The notes: generated by a model not told the origin, from the sequence alone. Shown: positions 11,320 through 23,383, numbered from the stretch's first letter. The stretch is DNA of 64,000 nucleotides from Gentiana macrophylla (GCA_026214975.1 CM047817.1:62404407-62468406), one strand, 5' to 3'. Made by a program: numbers and translations.

Positions 11320-13819
11320 ATGGTAGCCTCCGGTTTGGAAATTAGCGGAGGAAATGAAAAGCTTCCACCGGATGACTCAACCAAGAACCATTCCAAATTC
11401 CGGTACAATTCACCTCTGGTTCAAGTTGGTTTAATCGGGCTGGTCTGTTTTTGTTGTCCGGGCATGTACCTTGCCCTTACCGGCATGGGTGGAGGCGGTC
11501 AGATCGACCCCACCGCTTCCAACAACGCTAACACCGCCCTCTACACCATGTTTGCCATCTTCGGCATCCTCGGCGGTGGCATTTACAACATCCTGGGCCC
11601 ACAACTCACTCTTTTCGCCGGCTGTTCTACCTACGTTTTATATGCCGGCTCTTTTCTTTATTACAACCATTTCCATCATCAAGCTTTCGTCATAATCGCA
11701 GGCGGAATTCTCGGCGTCGGAGCCGGACTCCTATGGGCTGCTCAGGGGGCAATTATGACTTCTTACCCACCGCCAGACCGTAAAGGGACTTATATTTCAA
11801 TCTTTTGGAGTATTTTCAATTTGGGTGGTGTCATCGGTGGTTTAATCCCTTTTATACTTAATTTCAGCAACCCGGCCGGTTCCGGTTCGGTTAATGATGG
11901 AACATATATCGGTTTTATGGTATTTATGTCCATTGGAGCTGTATTGTCTTTAGCAATATTACATCCAAGCCGTGTTATACGTGATGATGGTTCCACTTGT
12001 ACATACATACAGTATTCTGATTTGTCAACTGAATGTAGTGAAATTCTCAAATTGTTCTTGAACTGGAAGATGCTTTTAATATTCCCAGCTGCATGGGCTA
12101 GTAATTTTTTCTACACATACCAGTTTAACAACGTTAATGGGGTTGTGTTTGATCTTAGGACAAGAGGGTTGACAAACATGTTTTACTGGGCTGCACAAAT
12201 GATCGGATCGATTTTGATCGGGTATTTGATGGATCATACTTTCAAGAACCGGAAAGCTAGAGGGTTGTTCGGTTTAACCGTGGTTGTAGCGGTTGGAACA
12301 GCAACATGGGGTGGTGGACTAGCACACCAGCTTGGATACTCACGTGACCATGAACCAAAGCATAAGCTCGATTTTAAGGATGGTACGGATTTTGCAGGGC
12401 CGTTTGTGTTGTATTTCTGCTACGGTTTGCTTGATGCTATGTTTCAGAGCATGGTTTACTGGATTATTGGTGCTCTAGCCAATGACTCTGAGATCCTTAG
12501 CAGGTTTGTCTTATTATCATTGTATTAGTATTGCATGAACGAACCTGTATGGGTAGCTCTGTTGGTTTTGGGTGGCAGATTGCACCTTAATAATACAGGT
12601 TCGAATTCCGGCAGCCTCAGTGTGAGTGTTTTACTTTTATTAAGCTCGCTTGTGACCGCAGTGTCAGCCTTCTACCACCTAAGGAGTTGTTGAGTCATCA
12701 TAATTGACCTCCTAACCATTCTGTCGGGATGGAGGGGCCTTATGGGCGAGGGGACATCCCATTTTTGCACCTTGAGTATTTGCATGAATGATGTGTTTAT
12801 GCTTTCGAAAATTACACTTTGTTAATAAATAAATAAATAAATAAAATGTGATAACGAAATGCCACAACCAACATGCCGAATCATCTTAAAGTGCACATCA
12901 CAAGGAATAGCAAAATGTCCTTTCAAAAAAAAAAAAAAAAAAAAAAAAGCAAATTAATGCTATTGCGATGTTTTGTTATATGCTTTGTCATTCTTTGTAA
13001 TATAATATATCCATTCTAAAATATAAGTCTATTGAGAAGTTTTCACAAAGTTCAAAAAACTTGGTTAAATCGATTATTTATCATTAATTTTAATGGAAAA
13101 AAGTTTAAAATAATCTTTGATTACAATTAATGCAATAGTTGTAAAGTATTTAAAAGTTAGTAAATATATAATAAATGGTTTTTCTAATATAATAAATGTT
13201 TTATTGGTATTCTAAACGTACTTATATTATGAAATAAAAAAAAAAACTTAAATAAATTTATATTTAAAGACGGAGGTAGTACGTTTTGCAATACTCTAAC
13301 ATGCTTTGATACGCTTGTTGTGTACAAATGGCACGACTCTTTGCTTTTTATGATAAAATATATATTGTCTATTCTTGTTGTCATTCTTTTCATCAAATGT
13401 AGCGTTGGCATTATAAACTCGCCGAAACATTTGTATACCCCTAACTATATGCATGCCTACTAATTGCTATAGATCTTATTATGATAAGTTATATAATAGC
13501 GAATTACCGTGACACATATTGATGTAACTCAACGGAGAAGATAAGTTATATAATAACGAATTATCGTGACACATATTGATTGGGATGATGATGTAGGTAC
13601 GCAGGGTTTTACAAGGGGGTGCAAAGTGCAGGGGCAGCAGTAGCATGGCAATTGGACACAAGGAAAGTGTCATTTCTAATACAATTAATCATAAATTGGG
13701 GACTAATGACAATCAGTTTCCCCCTTTTGTTTCTTCTCATTATTTTGGAGGTAAAAGATGATAATCAGGGCGCAGAAGAAGCTTCCGGTTTTAAGGAAGT
13801 TGGGGTTAAGTCAATGTAG
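11320..13819 (+). CDS. UNC93-like major-facilitator family membrane protein, 2 exons, 468 aa
   Basis: Exon 1 is 11320-12503 and exon 2 is 13597-13819. Splicing CAG|GTTTGT to TAG|G joins codon 395 (AG+G, Arg) and continues YAGFYKGVQSAGAAVAWQLD, the conserved end of plant UNC93-like proteins. The product resembles plant UNC93-like proteins of the major facilitator superfamily: VGLIGLVCFCCPGMYLALTG (about 36-55), NANTALYTMFAIFGILGGG (69-87), SYPPPDRKGTYISIFW (148-163) and YQFNNVNGVVFDLRTR (267-282) are family hallmarks. I count about 11-12 hydrophobic segments, so it should be a polytopic membrane protein. UNC-93 relatives act in ion-channel regulation in animals; plant members are linked to ion homeostasis, and the substrate is not shown by the sequence. 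Length is normal, the frame is intact, and the first ATG has an in-frame stop upstream at 11299. It may well be functional. Confidence 0.93.
12540..12779 (+). mobile_element. tRNA-derived SINE in the intron
   Basis: A box-A-like GGGTAGCTCTGTTGGT (12551-12566) and a box-B GGTTCGAATTCC (12598-12609) have tRNA-like spacing, which is the internal RNA polymerase III promoter of a SINE. The unit is flanked by a direct repeat AGTA(T)TTGCATGAA (about 12528-12539 and 12775-12788), as target-primed insertion would leave. Length, about 240 bp, fits plant SINEs. It could be a tRNA pseudogene, but the long tRNA-unrelated tail and flanking repeat argue for a SINE. Confidence 0.8.
12925..12950. repeat. Poly(A) tract in the intron
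   Basis: A run of more than 20 A follows TTTCAAAAA. It may be a mononucleotide repeat or the tail of an old retroposed fragment. Confidence 0.8.
13006..13281. mobile_element. Stowaway MITE remnant in the intron
   Basis: The right end ...AAATATAAATTT...GACGGAGGTAGTA (to 13281) and the left CCATTCTAAAATATAAGTCTATT form a degraded Stowaway TIR pair (family CTCCCTCCGTTCTAAAATATAAG). The outer bases of the left TIR are lost. Confidence 0.55.
13483..13582. repeat. 57-bp tandem duplication before the splice acceptor
   Basis: Two units, starting at 13483 and 13540, share GATAAGTTATATAATA-CGAATTA-CGTGACACATATTGAT. The second ends about 14 bases before the 3' splice site. Confidence 0.85.
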
Positions 13820-14427
13820 TTACAACTTTTTTTTTTTTTTTTTTGGAACTGTATAATTAATTAATTAGATATTCCGGTATAGTGTTTGTTACACGTGGCC
13901 CTAATTTATACAGTCGGTGGATATTGATCATAGGATTTTTTTTTATAACATTTCATATGATTTAAATATTGTACTGAAATACACCTTGTAGCTAGTACGT
14001 ATCAGTTTTTTCTGATTTAAAAAATATCAAACTTTTGAAGAATGCCACCACTGACTCTAGCATACTTGTTTTCCTTACAATACACGTCATAATATTATTT
14101 GAGGGCTTAGTAAGTTTTAATTTTATGTTTTGTTACTCCAAAATAATTTTGCTAATATAACTATAACATGACAGTATAAAAACATCTCACATTTGGTCAA
14201 ACCAAGTATTATTTTATTGGTCTATGATAATTTCATATTTCAGGTAGAGTGGTCATATGTCAATTTTATGTTCCAATAAAAGTTACGTGACAAATGGGAT
14301 CAGATTGTGATTTTGCAATTCATCGACCCCTTGTACTAGATACATTAAAACAACACAAATAAGATTCATTAAAAAATAAATCGTTCTACGTATAGTGCAT
14401 AAAACACAACGTCTTTATATAAATTAT
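13820..14427. other. 3' UTR and downstream region of the UNC93-like gene
   Basis: A poly(T) run directly follows the stop codon (about 13828-13845). Several AATAAA-like motifs occur, but I cannot single out the polyadenylation site. Nothing else is recognisable. Confidence 0.4.
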
Positions 14428-14428
14428 A

Positions 14429-14700
14429 CTACCTTCGTTCAAAATGTAATTCCATTTAGTTTTTTTGTTTTGTTTCAAAATGTAAATCCATTTAGAAAAT
14501 AAATAAAACATTTATTACATTTTTTTCTTATTATACCTCTCATTTATTATATAATCAACTACTTTTTATTACTTTACACTAATACCAATGAAATGTCATT
14601 TTAGTATTTTTAATCTAAATTAATTATACATAACAAATTTAACTAACTTTCTTAATAAGTGTAAAAAAACTACAAAACGACTTATATTTTGGGATTTTAT
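14429..14700. mobile_element. Probable Stowaway MITE remnant
   Basis: CTACCTTCGTTCAAAATGTAATTCCATTTAG at the left is paired with CGACTTATATTTTGGGAT at the right. These recall the CTCCCTCCGTCCCAAAATATAAG family TIR, but the terminal bases on the right are gone. Confidence 0.45.
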
Positions 14701-14772
14701 GTTATATCTTATAAAGATTCTGATATATTTATTCACTATCTTCTAAGAAAAGGGCTAGAGGCCACCAACCGC

Positions 14773-15240
14773 CACTACTGAAAACTTGTTTACGAGGACG
14801 AATCTTTAAAGGGACGCATTGTCGTTCTTTTTTTAGTTTTTTGGTAGAAAAGCTTTAAAGGCGCACAATGTCGTCCCAATAAATGAAAATATTAACCCCA
14901 CCGTGCAAATTGGAATTCCACGCGTGCAAGAGCGTTTTAAAGGGGCGGCATTTCGTCGTCCCATTAAACCATTCAGAAAATTATATAATATATGAAAAAA
15001 TATATTATATTTTTTTTTTTTAGATTTACATTTGTCAATCCCTTTAAAAAAAAAAATTTTCCAGAAAATAATATGTTATACGAAACAATAATACATTTCT
15101 TTTGTTTGTAGGGACGACATTTGTCGTCCCAATAAAGGAAATTAAATTTTTTTTAAACATAAAACGTTGTGTTAATAAATAAAATTCACTTTTTTATAAA
15201 ATTTTCATTTGAAGGGACGACTATGTCGTCCCTTTAAATA
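14773..15240. repeat. Left TIR and subterminal repeat region of the CACTA element
   Basis: After the TIR, degenerate copies of the palindrome GGGACGACATTGTCGTCCC recur at about 14808, 14860, 14938, 15113 and 15215, several followed by TTTAAA or AATAAA. In En/Spm such subterminal repeats bind the TNPA-type protein and bring the ends together; that role is inferred here. Confidence 0.8.
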
Positions 15241-15329
15241 AAAACAATCTTTTTAATATACATATTCTAATAAGCATTCCATTAAAATATAAAATACATT
15301 ATTTTTATAAAAATTACTTTATCGAATGA

Positions 15330-15802
15330 TAATATACAGTGATTGATTCGATAAGTACTTTTTACTATAGATTCTCAAATCCTTATCGAGCGATTGATTT
15401 GAATCTCGGAGTTCGTTAACGGCGATTGATCTCAATCCGAGATCCGTAATCGATTAAGTGATTCCAACCCGATATCTTTCTTTATAGATCATTCTGCCAG
15501 TACTATCTACTATAGATCGTCAGTTCGCTATCGAGCGATTGATTTGAATCTCGGGGTTCCTTAACGAGCGATTGAACTCAATCCCAAGATTCGTTATCGA
15601 TTAAGTGATTTCAACTCGATATCTTTCTTTATAGATCATTACGATAGTACTATCTACTATAGATCGTCGCTTCGCTATCGAAATGATTGATTTGAATCTC
15701 GGGGTTCGTTAACGAGCGATTGATCTCAATCCCGAGATCCGTAATCGATTAAGTGATTTCAACCCGATATCTTTCTTTATAGATCATTCTGCTAGTACTA
15801 TC
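15330..15802. repeat. 147-bp tandem array, left part
   Basis: About three monomers are present, each with CTATCGAGCGATTGATTTGA, an ATCTCGGGG / CCCGAGATC inverted pair, GTAATCGATTAAGTGATTTC and GATATCTTTCTTTATAGATC. The array is cut at 15803 by copia-F and resumes at 38380. Confidence 0.93.
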
Positions 15803-16119
15803 TGAAGAGAGTTTGAGAAAGTAATAATACTTGAGTAAACTTCAACTTGGTTTTTCATCATAAAAGAGTGAGTATAAATAGGTACAAGTAAGTGAGAAAG
15901 GTTCTAGTAGAGTATAAGCTAGGAGAGGGCAATTAATTACTAGAGTCGGCTAGTATTAATTGCTAGAGTTGTCTATTACCTAATAAGACAAAATAGAGTT
16001 ACTTTATGACTTTATGACATATTAATTGTTTATACAATACAATTAATATGTCTCACAATTACTATGTTACACTAATGTAATGTAATATTTCCACACTAAT
16101 GTAATGTAATATTTCCACA
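15803..16119 (-). repeat. Copia-F 3' LTR, 317 bp
   Basis: It matches the other LTR closely but carries an extra tandem copy of the 25-bp end block containing CTAATGTAATGTAATATTTC. The stretch CCCCCCTCAAA at 16120-16130 is the polypurine tract (TTTGAGGGGGG) on the minus strand and fixes this as the 3' LTR. Confidence 0.92.
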
Positions 16120-16125
16120 CCCCCC

Positions 16126-17003
16126 TCAAACTGGGTTGTATATGTCAATACAGCCAAGTTTGCTACTCATCACGAACATAAGCGGTGGAATTGCCTTGGT
16201 GAGAATATCGGCATTTTGGTCTGGCGAGGAACATATGAAGTTGAATGATCTTGGCATCAATCTTCTCTTTAAGGAAATGTCTGTCAATATCCATATGTTT
16301 GGTTTTATCATGATGGACTGGATCCTCTGCCATGCATAAAGCTGAATTATTGTCACAACAGAGTATGACAGGTTGCTAAGGGGTCTGCTGAAGGTCAGTA
16401 AGGACTCTTTTTAGCCATAATGCTTCACAAATGCCCAAAACCAAAGCCTCTGAGTTCACTTTTCAAAGATCGCTTCTGTGAGACATGAGGTTGATTCTTG
16501 CTTCTCCAAGTGACAAGATTACCCCATACATATGAGCAATAGCCTGTGGTGGATCTTCTGTCTATATGGCAACCAGCCCAGTCAGCATCAGTATAGACCT
16601 TCACTGATCTGTCAGTAGACTTAGTGAAGTGTAGGCCCTGGCCAGGAGTGGACTTCAAGTATCTGAGTATTCTGTAGACAGCATCCCAATGGTGCTCAGT
16701 AGGGCAATGCATGAATTGACTGACAAGGCTAACTCCATGTGCAATATCATGTCTTGTATGAGAGAGATAGATAAGTTTCCCTACAAGTCTCTGATATTGT
16801 TCCTTTCTTACAACAACATTACCATGTACCAGTGGATTACTGGGGTCTACTGGAGATACAGCAGGTTTGCATCCTAGCATGCCGCTTTCTTCAAAGAGTC
16901 CAAAGACATACTCTCCGTGAGACCGAGATACCCTGGTCAAGCTTACGGATATTTCCATGCCAAGGAAATACTTGAGATATCCCAGATCTTTAACTTGAAA
17001 CAC
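16126..17003 (-). pseudogene. Copia-F RNase H and RT C-terminal region (broken)
   Basis: The minus-strand frame at 16425-17003 starts with VKDLGYLKYFLGMEI, the end of a copia RT, then has the connection motif and RNase H landmarks VYTDADWAGCHIDRRSTTGY and NLVTWRSKNQ. The frame at 16126-16356 ends with NADILTKAIPP, the usual RNase H C-terminus. The two frames differ in phase, so at least one frameshift lies between about 16360 and 16430. Confidence 0.9.
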
Positions 17004-17730
17004 TTTTTCCGAAGGGTCTTCAATTGTTGGATCTCAAAGCGAGGTCATCACCGATGAGGATGATATCATCCACATGAGACAATAAGAATGGATCTCTTCT
17101 CGTTGGTTATTTTGATAAACATGGTGTGATCTGAGTTGCATTGATGATATCCAGCAGCTTTAACCACGGTAGAGTGATTTTGCCAAACCAGGCTCGAGGG
17201 GACCGCCGAGGCCATATAGGGATTTCCTCGGTTTGCAAACTTTCCTCGAGTGTGAGTGTTGCCAAAACCAGGGGTACATTCATATAAAATTCCTCGATGA
17301 AGGTCACCATTTAGGAAAGCATTCTTGATATCCAATTGGTGGAGAGGCGATCAATTTGGATGACAAAGTGAGATCGAGACCTGACAGTGTTTAGCTTTGC
17401 CACAGTGTGCAAAGGTCTCTTTGTAGTCAATCCCATATGTTTGAGTGAATCCCTTGCAACCAAACTAGCTTTGTATTTGTCAATAGTACCATCAAGATTG
17501 TACTTGATAGTGAACAGCCATTTGCAACTGACTGTCTTCTTTCCATATGGGAGAGTGGTGATGTCCCATGTATGGTTGTCAAGGAGAGCAGTCATTTCAG
17601 TTTTGACAGCAGCCTTCCACTTATCATGTTGGAGAGCTTCCTGTATATTCTTAGGAATGGTGTGGGAATCCAAGTCCTGTGTAAACATAGCATAAGAAGG
17701 TGACAAGTGATCATAAGACACATAAGTATG
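17004..17730 (-). pseudogene. Copia-F reverse transcriptase (broken)
   Basis: The frame at 17311-17721 contains WKAAVKTEMTALLDNHTWD and KWLFTIKYNLDGTIDKYKAS, the start of the copia RT. The frame at 17066-17335 continues with MDIKNAFLNGDL, holding the first catalytic Asp. The active-site motif near 17064-17076 reads HVDD in place of the usual YVDD. At least two frameshifts separate these pieces. The enzyme would copy element RNA into DNA in virus-like particles; here it is dead. Confidence 0.88.
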
Positions 17731-18012
17731 AATAGAGTGATTAGTACATGATCTCTTTCCCTTTCGGACAGCAATGGGTCTGTCATCACTACCAGTGGAA
17801 TGAGTAGGGTCAGTAGGCTCAGGAGATTGCTGAGGTTCAGTGGGTTCGATGAGGTCTTTGAGGTTCGATGGGGTTCAATGAGTCTGAGGAGGTTCGATGG
17901 GCTCGATGAGTTCTTGAGGTTCAAGTGGGTTCATGAGGGTCTTTGAGTATCGTGAGTCCGGCCGAGGAGTTGGTGAGGATTGGAGTGAGCTCAATTTCAA
18001 TAAGGTTACCAT

Positions 18013-18502
18013 CTATGACTGTCTCAGTAGGTTTGCTGAGTAAGGGGTTTTTTCAAAGAATTTTACATCCATAGAATTGTAAAATATTTTGTCAGTGGGA
18101 GAGTAACACTTGTAACCCTTTCTATCTTTGGCATAGCCTAGGAAGATGCATTTATGAGCTTTGGGATCAAGTTTGCTTCGTGTTGGGCATGAATATAGAC
18201 AAACACAAAGACATCCAAAGATCTTTGGAGGCAAGTCAGCAATGAGATGAGGACAGGAATGACTTGTCAGCAAGGTTTGAATGGGAGTCTTGAATCCTAA
18301 CACTCTGCCGGGTAACCTGTTGATCAGGTATGTGGAAGTTAGTATAGCTTCACCCCACATATATTTAGGCACATGTGTGGTGAACATGACTGATCTAGCC
18401 ATATCCAGTAAGTGCCTGTTCTTCCTCTCAGCAACCCCATTTTGCTGAGGTGTCTCTACACAGCTACTGGTGTGAATAATTCCCTTATCATTCAGGAAGG
18501 TG
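18013..18502 (-). pseudogene. Copia-F integrase C-terminal half
   Basis: The minus-strand frame 18013-18402 (MARSVMFTTHVPKYMWGEAI, then LINRLPGRVLGFKTP and CIFLGYAKDRKGYKCY) is the region after the integrase core. Just upstream, QQNGVAERKNR at about 18410-18445 holds the third catalytic residue, Glu. At 18502 the reading stops at LARD-B; the same gene continues beyond 35271. Removing the insertion and one copy of the near-duplication CTCAA would bring the two halves back in frame. Confidence 0.9.
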
Positions 18503-18507
18503 TTGAG

Positions 18508-20286
18508 TGAAGGATGCAGGTTCTTAGATCTAAACGAGTTAGATCTACGCGCAGCGGATGGATCACGATTTATACATCACAATACATAATTAAAGGACTT
18601 AAATTACTACAAGGGGTTAAGAAAAACATACCAATAGTAAGGAAGAAAAGCTTTAATCTTAGGATGAGAAGAAGCCTTGATTTTCCAATGTGTTCTCCAA
18701 ACGGTGGTTGGTGGACACCGATTCTTGGAATTGGAACCTCCTTGATATGCAACCGAGAAAAACCCCTAGTTTTTTCTCCAACCGGTGGAGCTAAGGAATC
18801 AAACTCCTTAGCCTTTTTCTTTATAAATTTCGTGGCTTTCTCTTCACCTAGGGCTCGGGGAGAACTCTCTTTTATATAAAGCAAAATCCAAGAGAGAAAA
18901 CCTATACCCAATCGGTTTAACAAAATAAAAGAGATAATTCTAATTATTATTATCCAATAAAAATAAGAGATAATTACAATCTTATAATAAGAAAATATAA
19001 TTATCCTTATAGTTAAGAGATAAATAATAAATAAATTATTTCCTTTTATTTATCCAATTAATTATTTAACAAATAAATAACTAATTACACAATATGTCAT
19101 TATCCGTAAAATTAATTTCTTGGAAAATCCAAGACATATTGGCGCCACACTAAGCCCACTGAGCCCACGAAAATGTCTTTTCACAGTATTATATTATTTA
19201 AATTTCAACTAAATAATATTCATGCATATCAATTAATTAGCCCAAATTAATTAATTATCAATGAGGCCCAAATAACAAGATTATTAGTCCAAATTACGAA
19301 GCCACATCGGGGACCATGGACCTATAACCAGTAGGCTCCAATAATTAATTATTCATCGAATGTAATAAGTACATTAATTATTAATTCCGGGATTACGCCA
19401 CCATAAACCCGAATCGAACTCTACCGATTATAGATGTATACTTATACTCAACCCATAAGTGAATAAGCGTCCATTGATATAATCACTACATACGGATTAA
19501 CCCTCCATAGGCTGTCCATTCTGAGTGGGAAGTCTCCGTGAACCCGACTCAGAATATCTTATCCTTATTTACCATCAACCCCCTGATGATCAATTAGTCC
19601 ACATATCTGACTAGTGATCAATTAGTCTAATATGAACTCCCGGGATCGATCACTTTCTTAGGGCTAACAAATAAGGGATCGTCTCTCTACTTCCAAATGG
19701 GAAGGAATGGATTCCATGTCTGTGAAAATCGAACTACTCACTCATCTGAGATAGTGCCAATGAGAAGTGGCTTGGAACACATATTTAAGTGAACCGCAAC
19801 TAACACTACCCCGGGACAAGCAGCACCCTGTGATCACCTCAGGATTAAGGTTGATCCATATATGATCATCTAATGATTTAATAAGATTCCTCGATTACGG
19901 AATTATATCGAGAAATACAGATTAAATCGGTCCAATCTATATGAATGCCATCATATATAAATGCCCCACGTAGGTACCCTCTACCGACACAATCCGGATA
20001 AGACTATCACACCCTAAGGTGTTCAGGCGCATTATTGGTGTTTTAATCAAGAGACCCTAAACTCGATTAAGTTCACCACGGACTAACAGATTTAAGTATA
20101 CCACCACTAACTCAATCCTCACGTGTAATCCATACACCGAAAGTTAAGTGGTTACATACGAGATATACTTAGGGTTTGCGGCGTGTATTACTTTACAAGC
20201 ACAAAGCAAGTAATAAGGTGAGATAAGTTCATCATTCATTATTAAAAACAATTACACAAATTGTCTTTCGGGCACTACACCTAACA
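18508..20286 (-). repeat. LARD-B 3' LTR, 1779 bp
   Basis: On the minus strand it begins TGTTAGGTGTAGTGCCCGAA and ends GCATCCTTCA. A TATA-like TATATAAAAGAGAG near 18865-18880 on the minus strand marks the promoter seen in all family members. A plus-strand open frame inside it has no family resemblance. Confidence 0.92.
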
Positions 20287-20380
20287 ATCTCCCACTTGCA
20301 CGAAATGACAAGCAACGATTGTTTTTAGAGCACACCCTTTCTCATCTTATTCACAACACTCTCCCACTTGCTCTAAAAGC
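20287..20380 (-). promoter_or_regulatory. LARD-B polypurine tract and its upstream duplicate
   Basis: The plus-strand ATCTCCCACTTG at 20287 is the polypurine tract beside the LTR. A second TCTCCCACTTGCTCTAAAAG lies about 75 bases inward (about 20361-20380). The same pair occurs in LARD-A. Confidence 0.75.
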
Positions 20381-21653
20381 AGATGAGCCATATCCATCAA
20401 TGCCATACCCTCCAAGCACTCGACTTAGTACACTGATTAGTTAGGTTGTCGACTCGAGACGATCTTTAGGATTGAAACGTTGCCGGTCCTTCCAATCAGG
20501 CGGTACTCTCTGTCAATATGCTTTTGACTTCTTATGACTGAGAAGATCCTTCTAAGCTATCTCTTCACTATTTTCATGATGAAGTGATATCGGCTTATCA
20601 GACCTAGAATTTCTCCCAGACCAAAAAGGAAATTCTAAGCATTATGAGTAAACGCTGAGCCCAAGATCAACTTAATGATCATCCTTAATCTGACTACAAG
20701 TCAGAATCAGTGTAGTCAACCATATTCAAGTTTGCACCTGAATATACAAGCATATGATTCCTTGTTATCTAAAGATACTTGAGGACGTACTAAACCGCTA
20801 CTTATTGCTCGAATCCAAGATTCGATTACTATTGACTTGTGATAACCTGACTTGCCATTATCCAAGAGAGACTCTATCCCATTTTCTCTTTATCCGAAGA
20901 TTTAGAGAATCATTCACGAGAGGTAGGTAGGACCACTCTCGATGAATGTTGCATACGTATATGCATGATCGTCTTATTCAATAAGATAGGTGGGATAGCC
21001 AATGACTCATTCTCGTGAATTTGACCGAATCAGATTCTTAGAATATAGTCCAATTCTCTCATCCAGAGAATCTTGGCCTGTCAATTTCCGACTTCAGATA
21101 GGACACACATGTTGTTTCCAACTGTTTCAGTGTTATCATTCATGAACACTAATACTACTATTTTACCAATGTTGATACCCAGTCTACAAAAGACTTATCA
21201 ATATTCTGGTCAAGTCCACATATTTTAAAACATGCGACTTTTAATGACCGAGAGGTTCTCTTACATCCACAAAAGACATAAGTCCCGGCAAATCAACTTT
21301 GCCATTTGTTCTAACCAAGACCCTTCATTACGAATGAATCTAGACTCTGCTTTCTGGCAAGAAAGTCTCGAGGAATCACCCCTATTTTCTCGCTTTTTAA
21401 CGAAATCTAGCAAGACGAGTGGTGAGAGAGTTCAATGTCTGGTTAACTCTCTACTTGTCAGGGAATCACCCCAATACCACTCAGCTTTGTGCTGAAAATT
21501 TAAACTTTCCTATTCATTTGACTCTTTTCAGTGTAGATCCAATTGCTCCCACTCGGCCCGAGACACTCAGTGGTTCTACAAGAGGTGAATGAACCTGAGT
21601 ACCAAAAACTCCATTCACAGGGTTAAGGCTTTCAAACCAACCTCTATGATCAG
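20381..21653 (-). other. LARD-B internal region, 3' part (non-coding)
   Basis: This matches LARD-A's internal region (about 27440-28780) in reverse complement. Short open frames differ between the two copies and show no family similarity. It is cut at 21658 by LARD-A. Confidence 0.8.
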
Positions 21654-21658
21654 AATCC

Positions 21659-23361
21659 TGTTAGGTGTAGTGCCCGAAAGACAATTTGTGTAATTGTTTT
21701 TAATAATGAATGACAGAATTTATCTCACCTTATTACTTGCTTTGTGCTTGTAAAGTAATACATCTGCCGCAAACCCTAAGTATATCTCAGTATGTAACCA
21801 CTTAACTCGGTGTATGGATTACACGTGAGGATTGAGTTAAGCGGTGATATACTTAAATCTGTTAGTCCGTGGTGAACTTAATCGAGTTTAGGTCTCTTGA
21901 TTAAAACACCAATAATGCGCCTAAACACCTTAGGGTGTGATAGTCTTATCCGGACTGTCGGTAGAGGTACCTACGTGGGGCATTTATATATGATGGCATT
22001 CATATAGGATCGGACCGATTTAATCAGTATTTCTCGGTATAATTCCTTAATCGAGGAATCTTATTAAATCATTAGATGATCATATATGGATCAACCTTAA
22101 TCCCGAGGTGATCACAGGTCTTTGTTTGTCCCGGTAGTGTTTGATGTGTTAGTTACGGTTCACTTAAATAATGTGTTCCAAGCCACTTCTCATTGGCACT
22201 ATCTCCGGATGAGTGAGTAGTTACGATTTTCACGGACATGGAATCCATTCCTTCCTGCGGGAAGTAGAGAGAGACAGATCCCTTTATTTGTTAGCCCTAA
22301 GAAAATGATCGATGGGCCCGGTTCATGTTAGACTAATTAGCTACTAGTCGATACATGAACTAATTGATCACTAGGGGTTAATGGTAAATAAGGATAAGAT
22401 ATTCGAGTCGGGTTCACGGAGACTTCCCACTCGTAATGGGCGATCTATAGTGATTATATCAATGGACGCTTATTCACTCTATGGGTTGAGTATAAGTATA
22501 CATCTATAATCGGTAGAGTTCGATTTGGGTTTATGGTGGCGTAATCCGAATTAATAATTAATGGACTTATTCGGTTCGATGAATAATTAATTATTGGAGC
22601 TCATGGTTATAGGTCCATGGTCCCCGATGTGGCTTCATAATTGGACTAATAATCTTGTTATTTGGGCCTCAGTGATAATTAATTGGCTGGGCTAATTAAT
22701 TGATATGCATGGATATTATTTAGTTGGCTAAATAATACACATGAAAGACATTTTATGTGGGCTTAGTGAACCCCAAAGGTGGCGCCAGTATTTGTTAATT
22801 AATTAGAGAGAAATTAGTTTTCTTGGATAATTATTTGACATGTGATTTATCATTTATTTGTTAAATGATAATTCATGGAATATTAGATAATAATAGGATT
22901 TATCCTAATTTGTTTGGGATAATCATTTTATTTATCTTTTATTTGGAATAAAGGTTTAATGGAATAATTATCTCTTAATTATTTAATCCTTGGAGGACAA
23001 GGTTTACTCTCCTATATAAAGAGAGTTCTCCCAAGCCTCAACACACTTTGGCATAATTCACCACCATATCAAAAGGAGAGGAAAAATTAGTTTTCTCTTG
23101 TGCAGGGTTTTAGAAGAAGAAAAACTCTAAGTTTTTCTTGGTTTTGCATATCAAGGAGGTTCGTGTAACAAGAAGGGTGTCCACCAACCGCCGTTTGGAG
23201 AACACATCGGAAGATCTTGGCTTCTTTCCTAATATTGGTAACATGATCTCAACCTCCTTGTAGTTGTTAAATCCTTTGATTATGTTTTATGATATGTAAA
23301 TCGTGATCCGTCCATTTGCGTATAGATCTAACTTGGTTAGATCTAAGAACTGCATCCTTCA
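21659..23361 (+). repeat. LARD-A 5' LTR, 1703 bp
   Basis: TATA box TATATAAAGAGAG at about 23013. TGGCGCC lies upstream at about 22781. Compared with the 3' LTR it lacks about 26 bp near 22445 and shows many 1-2 base indels. Confidence 0.93.
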
Positions 23362-23363
23362 TG

Positions 23364-23383
23364 TGGTAGCAGAGCCAGGTTCC
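23364..23383 (+). promoter_or_regulatory. LARD-A primer-binding site
   Basis: TGGTAGCAGAGCCAGGTTCC starts two bases after the LTR. It matches the initiator Met-tRNA site TGGTATCAGAGCCAGG used by plant copia elements, with one change. Confidence 0.85.

Larger units (their letters stand above)
12504..13596 (+). other. Intron of the UNC93-like gene, 1093 bp
   Basis: The donor is GTTTGT at 12504 and the acceptor is TGATGTAG at 13589-13596. The intron contains a SINE, an A-rich tract, a Stowaway MITE remnant and a duplicated block next to the acceptor, so most of it is accumulated repeat DNA. If the intron were retained, translation would run into a stop at 12526-12528 after eight foreign codons. 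Confidence 0.88.

Noticed and set aside
11090..11326. Open frame overlapping the UNC93-like start
   Set aside because: It lies in the presumed 5' leader, in another frame, with no similarity.
12598..12609. Box-B motif considered as a tRNA gene
   Set aside because: No cloverleaf can be drawn around it, and the long tail and flanking repeats fit a SINE.
18514..18923. Open frames of about 120 codons on both strands
   Set aside because: They lie in the LARD-B LTR and are broken in the other LTR copies.
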